From a virus, in IMG/VR virus record IMGVR_UViG_3300030329_005017, positions 1-64,000 of that record: DNA of 64,000 nt, one strand, 5' to 3'. The notes under the pieces are model-generated. The model was given only the letters and a program-made list of their open reading frames with translations, did no database searches and was not told the DNA's origin. The position numbers were made by a program, and so were the translations under genes. Below, piece by piece: positions 61,055-64,000 of this stretch; the stretch's first letter is position 1, and every line of letters starts with the position of its first letter.

Positions 61055-61639
61055 ATGAAAATTGATTCGCGCAAGTGGACTAGTGAGCACATAGAAAGTA
61101 ATGTTGGTAAACTTGGTGCGCAAATTATTGTCAATGAGCTTATTAAGAATGAATGGAAGATGTGGTTTATTGGAAACACTACTGGCAATTCTTTATATAC
61201 AGTAGATTTGTCAAGTGGAGAGAAGGTTATTGTTGGGTTCACTGATGAGAATGTTGCTGCCAACTATGTGAATAAAAAAGAGATTAGAAAAGGACTGGTC
61301 AAGAACTTTGGTAAAAAGTTGGTATTGGTTCAGTTTTCTATTCTTAAAATAACTGAGATAATGCAACACAATATGCAAGTGGTTAATAAAGTAGGACCGG
61401 GATTATTGTCTCAAAGTTTAGCTCCTTCTCCTATTAATACCTTGATTGTCAATCCGTCTGGTGCTGATTCTTTTATTCCACTTCATGCACCATTATTGGC
61501 AGGCAAACTTTTAGAGGAAGGATATATAGAGAAAGATAGTTTGGGAGAAGAGCCAGTCTTTTCTTTATATGAACTAGATAAAGAAGATGATAGATATTAT
61601 CCGGCAGATGAAGAGGATGAAGAGATAGAAATACCATAA
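61055..61639 (+). CDS. SseB-like domain protein
   Basis: 194 residues. The stretch TVDLSSGEKVIVGFTDENVA and a later INTLIVNPSGADSFIPL block resemble the two repeats of SseB N-terminal-like domains, which read a strand, FTs-x-e-x-A, then a VNP end. The C-terminus is acidic (DKEDDRYYPADEEDEE). Role unknown; SseB-like proteins elsewhere act in secretion and stress. It follows the polymerase gene by 26 nt. Confidence 0.48.
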   Translation: MKIDSRKWTSEHIESNVGKLGAQIIVNELIKNEWKMWFIGNTTGNSLYTVDLSSGEKVIVGFTDENVAANYVNKKEIRKGLVKNFGKKLVLVQFSILKITEIMQHNMQVVNKVGPGLLSQSLAPSPINTLIVNPSGADSFIPLHAPLLAGKLLEEGYIEKDSLGEEPVFSLYELDKEDDRYYPADEEDEEIEIP

Positions 61640-61643
61640 ATAA

Positions 61644-61735
61644 ACGGGGCTATTCAAACAAGCATCAAGCAGTTGGTATCTCCCATAAAGGTTTTTCGCC
61701 AACACTATTATGCAAATGCTCTTGAATAGCCCCGT
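61644..61735 (+). ncRNA. Structured intergenic RNA candidate
   Basis: In the 113-nt gap between two genes. A perfect 14-bp inverted repeat, ACGGGGCTATTCAA at 61644-61657 and TTGAATAGCCCCGT at 61722-61735, encloses about 64 nt. Inside, AGCAT (61661-61665) pairs with ATGCT (61716-61720), and GTTGG (61672-61676) with CCAAC (61699-61703), giving three nested stems on one long arm. No T-run follows either side, so it is not an ordinary terminator. It could be a regulatory leader, a small RNA, an RNase III site or a DNA cruciform. Confidence 0.6.
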
Positions 61736-61752
61736 CATTATAAGAAAGGGTT

Positions 61753-62133
61753 ATGATGACAGAACAAGAAGAAACAATTCTAGACGTAGATGAAAAAGAA
61801 CTTGCAGTTCGCCTAGATCTTTTACGTGGCAAGCTACTGGAAGCATCTAAGGCATTAAGGGCGCAGGTTCCTAGCACCTTACCTGATCAAGCTCTTACGG
61901 AAAATGGATTCTTTAAGCAGTGGGTTATATGCAATACGGTTTATGATTCATCTTTAAAAGACACAAACAATGAAGATTTTAATAGAATGTTGTATTATAT
62001 GTTTGAAGAAAACGGCGGCAATGTTGCCAGGCTTCTTAATCAATATGACTTAAAGGTAGATCTTAATAGTGCAGGACAGTTAGAAAACATTGAGCTTATA
62101 ATACTGGAGACGGAGATAACCGATGCGGAGTAA
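61753..62133 (+). CDS. Unknown helical protein
   Basis: 126 residues from the ATG at 61753 (an ATG pair). N-terminal acidic helix with RLDLLRGKLLEASKALRAQV, a central NGFFKQWVICNTVYDSS motif and an acidic end. The gene directly follows the structured RNA and overlaps the next one by 11 nt. No family recognised. Confidence 0.55.
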   Translation: MMTEQEETILDVDEKELAVRLDLLRGKLLEASKALRAQVPSTLPDQALTENGFFKQWVICNTVYDSSLKDTNNEDFNRMLYYMFEENGGNVARLLNQYDLKVDLNSAGQLENIELIILETEITDAE

Positions 62134-62524
62134 GGATGTTCCAACAAATATTGATGAAGTGTTATCATTGCTGGGTGAAATAGATATTATTAAAAGTGCG
62201 ATGGGTAGCTTTGATAAGTCTGTTAATATTGCATTAGCCAGTGATGAAGTTTCTGATATGATTGGACCCCAAGGTCATTTTTATATTTTAAAGAAAATGG
62301 AAATGGTTCAAGCTGCGGTATTTTCGTTGAACGTAGAGTTGCTAAGCATAGCTGAGAAGCTTGCTGGTGATGCTGTGGAAGAAGAAGTAGAAAAAATGGA
62401 AGAGCAGTTTGAAGAACCAAAACCTGTTAAAAAATTAAATAAGCAGGGGCAACAAAACCCACTAGTTAATAATGTTTTGGATTATCTTAATGAAAGGTTA
62501 ACAACAGATGACGGAGAAGAGTGA
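62123..62524 (+). CDS. Unknown helical protein
   Basis: 133 residues, helical: IDEVLSLLGEIDIIKSAMGS, HFYILKKMEMVQAAVFSLN, and a Glu/Lys-rich linker before a last LNERLTTDDGEE helix. It overlaps both neighbours. No known motif. Confidence 0.55.
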   Translation: MRSKDVPTNIDEVLSLLGEIDIIKSAMGSFDKSVNIALASDEVSDMIGPQGHFYILKKMEMVQAAVFSLNVELLSIAEKLAGDAVEEEVEKMEEQFEEPKPVKKLNKQGQQNPLVNNVLDYLNERLTTDDGEE

Positions 62525-62759
62525 AGGTAATATTTTAACAGCTCAGCAAATACAAATGGCGGAAAACGCAGAACCGCATGAAGTATTGTTTGCCATTCAT
62601 AAGAGAGTTGTTGATACTGAAAAGCTGATGAGGGATTATCGCACCCTAACGCAAAATCTCATGATTGATATTGAGATGATGAAAGAAAGAATAAAAAAGT
62701 TAGAAAATGAAAATGAAGAGCGTTTTGGTTTTAATCTAGTGCCCGAAGAAGGAGATTAG
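62508..62759 (+). CDS. Small coiled-coil protein
   Basis: 83 residues: ILTAQQIQMAENAEPHEVLF leads into a long helix with heptad leucines (RDYRTLTQNLMIDIEMMKER, then IKKLENENEE). It begins 17 nt before the preceding stop. No known function. Confidence 0.52.
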   Translation: MTEKSEGNILTAQQIQMAENAEPHEVLFAIHKRVVDTEKLMRDYRTLTQNLMIDIEMMKERIKKLENENEERFGFNLVPEEGD

Positions 62760-62761
62760 AT

Positions 62762-62989
62762 ATGCCACTAACCAAGCAAGAGAGCATTGGTTTGGGAGTT
62801 GGAGTTTTAAACATTTGGAGCGATTATGTGGATGCTCATTCTATGCATCAACTTGACTTGGTGATGGGTCAATACGTAGATGACAATGTTATTGCCTATA
62901 TAAGAAAAGAAGAAAGTGATATCGGAATCCGAGTAGTTAAGATAGAGGACTTCAAATGCCTAAGAAAAGGTATAACAAAAATAGCATAA
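62762..62989 (+). CDS. Small protein, unknown function
   Basis: 75 residues. It opens MPLTKQESIGLGVGVLNIWS and contains HQLDLVMGQYVDDNVIAYIR; mixed alpha/beta with a final IRVVKIEDFKCLRKGI strand. It overlaps the next gene by 34 nt. No family recognised. Confidence 0.5.
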   Translation: MPLTKQESIGLGVGVLNIWSDYVDAHSMHQLDLVMGQYVDDNVIAYIRKEESDIGIRVVKIEDFKCLRKGITKIA

Positions 62990-63393
62990 AGAAAATGAAG
63001 GAGAAGCTAAGAGGGGCTCAGAAGCACGCGCCTCGTAGTCGCTCTAACCGTCCTATGAGCAATTTAGAGCAGCTCGTCGCTGATATGTTAGACGGGTTAG
63101 GTATAGAGTATGAGCGCGAAAAGCCTCTGCCTTTTCAGAACGGATATAAATACTATGACTTTCATCTGGTAGAGTATGGAGTGCTGATAGAAGTTGATGG
63201 AAGTTACTGGCATTCTTCGCAAGGCAAACCAAGTTATGTTATTATGATGGCGAAGAAAAACGATATGATAAAGAATTGGATGGCTAAGAAGGAAGGTTAT
63301 AAACTAATTAGAATTAAAGAAAAACAGCTCATGGAAGAGTATGATACGGTAGTAGAAAATGTTTCCCTAGCAGTTGGAAATGATTGCCGTTGA
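62956..63393 (+). CDS. Vsr/DUF559-like PD-(D/E)XK endonuclease
   Basis: 145 residues. After a basic lead (KHAPRSRSNRPMSNLEQLVA), the nuclease core reads LGIEYEREKPL, YKYYDFHLVEYG with D68 and VLIEVDGSYWH with E79 and D81, then KNWMAKKEGYKLIRIKEKQL. This is the layout of very-short-patch repair and DUF559 nucleases, often linked to homing. The family usually nicks or cuts DNA. No inteins or introns are seen nearby, so a free-standing homing or repair role is possible. Confidence 0.72.
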   Translation: MPKKRYNKNSIKKMKEKLRGAQKHAPRSRSNRPMSNLEQLVADMLDGLGIEYEREKPLPFQNGYKYYDFHLVEYGVLIEVDGSYWHSSQGKPSYVIMMAKKNDMIKNWMAKKEGYKLIRIKEKQLMEEYDTVVENVSLAVGNDCR

Positions 63394-63458
63394 ACAGTAG
63401 CATTGGAAATAACCCCTTCTGATATTTGTAGTATATAGTATCACGAAGGAGAAGCAAA
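63394..63458 (+). other. Intergenic leader of the mini-MscS gene
   Basis: 65 nt with the strong Shine-Dalgarno GAAGGAG at 63445-63451. It contains A/T-rich text such as TAGTATATAGT but no clear pair of -35 and -10 boxes at a good spacing, and no evident hairpin. Confidence 0.4.
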
Positions 63459-63827
63459 ATGGAAGCAGAGCATATAGAAAGGGTTATAGAAAACAATGTA
63501 AGTGTTTTGCTGGGCGAATATGGATGGATGTTTTTAGCAGGACTAGCAGTATTATTTTTTAAAACCACTATTGAATCAACAATTGCGGGTCTAATAATTT
63601 TTATTGGAAATGATTATAATAATGATGACATTATTATTTTAGATGGTCGACCGGGCCGTATAGTAAGAGTATCAATGTGGAAGACAACTTTTTATCTTTA
63701 TAACATACAGGAGTCAAATGGTAAGAAACACATAACAAGTGGAACTAAGCTTATTGTGGAGAATGATAAGTTGAAGGATATGAAGATAGAGAAACCATTA
63801 GATAACTTTAACCTAGAGATAATGTAA
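63459..63827 (+). CDS. Mini-MscS-like membrane protein
   Basis: 122 residues. One membrane helix (WMFLAGLAVLFFKTTIESTI, residues 23-42, with AGLIIFIG continuing) corresponds to the pore helix of MscS, followed by DIIILDGRPGRIVRVSMW and a TTFYLYNIQESNGK strand that matches the MscS beta domain (GD-x-I-x-x-x-G-x-x-G-x-V), and a last LIVENDKL like its PN-x-x-L. The other helices and C-terminal part of MscS are missing, so channel activity is uncertain. It would sit in the host inner membrane. Confidence 0.6.
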   Translation: MEAEHIERVIENNVSVLLGEYGWMFLAGLAVLFFKTTIESTIAGLIIFIGNDYNNDDIIILDGRPGRIVRVSMWKTTFYLYNIQESNGKKHITSGTKLIVENDKLKDMKIEKPLDNFNLEIM

Positions 63828-63828
63828 T

Positions 63829-64000
63829 ATGAGTAGAGCAGCTAAGCAGAAGTCAGTAGCCAAGCTTATTGAGATTATCAATAAACTTATAGAGCGTCAA
63901 GAAAAGCTTTTGAACCACATAGCTGAACTGGAAGATTATGTTCATGCTTTAGAATCTTTGAATGAGTTTGAAGAAGGTGAAGAGTTTATTTCTTTTATTC
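63829..64000 (+). CDS. Coiled-coil protein, cut by the window end
   Basis: 57 residues seen, open at the right edge. It starts with ATG right after the previous stop: a basic start then a leucine-rich helix (SVAKLIEIINKLIERQEKLL, then HIAELEDYVHALE) of coiled-coil type, followed by an acidic stretch. Full length and function cannot be judged. Confidence 0.6.
   Translation, partial: MSRAAKQKSVAKLIEIINKLIERQEKLLNHIAELEDYVHALESLNEFEEGEEFISFI

Noticed and set aside
61644-61735. tRNA or intrinsic terminator explanation for the inverted repeat
   Set aside because: No cloverleaf with a 7-bp acceptor and anticodon arm can be drawn, and there is no T-run after the outer stem on either strand.
1-64000. 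CRISPR arrays, insertion sequences, integrase or attachment sites
   Set aside because: I saw no evenly spaced direct repeats, no transposase or integrase motifs and no terminal repeats; the region reads as a lytic phage core.

Overview
This window is a contiguous piece of a large T4-like myovirus genome, most likely from an aquatic or marine phage of a Gram-negative bacterium. The case rests on four things: all credible genes are on the + strand and tightly packed with ATGA or TAATG overlaps; the DNA is AT-rich; a T4-type baseplate set (gp53-, gp5-, gp25- and gp6-like) sits beside a gp55-like late sigma factor; and gp32- and UvsX-like recombination proteins lie downstream. There is no rRNA, no CRISPR array, no IS element and no tRNA that I could recognise. 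The host cannot be named from this sequence.

Layout. (1) 1-16.5 kb: baseplate and late-transcription genes. These are gp53-like, a 1987-residue hub-like protein, the gp55-like sigma factor, a gp5-like spike/hub, gp25, gp6, a DNRLRE-type beta protein and a gpI/gp7-like wedge protein with an inserted LamG domain. (2) 16.5-24.6 kb: six fibre or appendage genes with Ig-like and LamG (lectin-fold) domains. Three of them end in the same 39-residue module. (3) 24.6-27.7 kb: three proteins of unknown role, one with a possible PD-(D/E)XK core. (4) 27.7-45.7 kb: an 18 kb, almost gapless sugar operon. It holds GT2-, GT4-, GT9- and CgeB-like glycosyltransferases, SDR epimerases/reductases, an RmlC-like cupin, a radical SAM/SPASM enzyme, a HAD phosphatase and a near-complete nucleotide-heptose pathway (GmhA, HddA, HldE-C type adenylyltransferase). 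An Amt ammonium transporter and a thermonuclease-like protein are embedded in it. (5) 45.7-61 kb: nucleotide metabolism and replication. This covers a nucleotidyltransferase-ligase fusion, dCMP deaminase, ThyX, gp32, UvsX, a second deaminase, a flap 5'-3' exonuclease, a DnaB/gp41-like helicase, adenosylcobalamin-dependent RNR and a C-family DNA polymerase (Pol III alpha type). (6) 61-64 kb: small genes, including an SseB-like protein, a Vsr/DUF559-like nuclease and a mini-MscS-like membrane protein, preceded by a strongly structured intergenic RNA.

How it fits together. The replication module carries four near-identical host-type promoters (TTGAC[A/T], 17-nt spacer, TATATT), a good intrinsic terminator, and one gene that appears to start at ATC or ATT. 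The structural and sugar modules show no such promoter, which fits early transcription by host RNA polymerase and late transcription by the gp55-like factor. The sugar operon could build or remodel a heptose-containing glycan on the cell surface, on virion proteins or on DNA; the sequence does not say which. Amt, class II RNR, ThyX and the deaminases point to a phage that boosts nitrogen uptake and dNTP supply during infection. All functional statements come from reading motifs by eye; no database search was possible.
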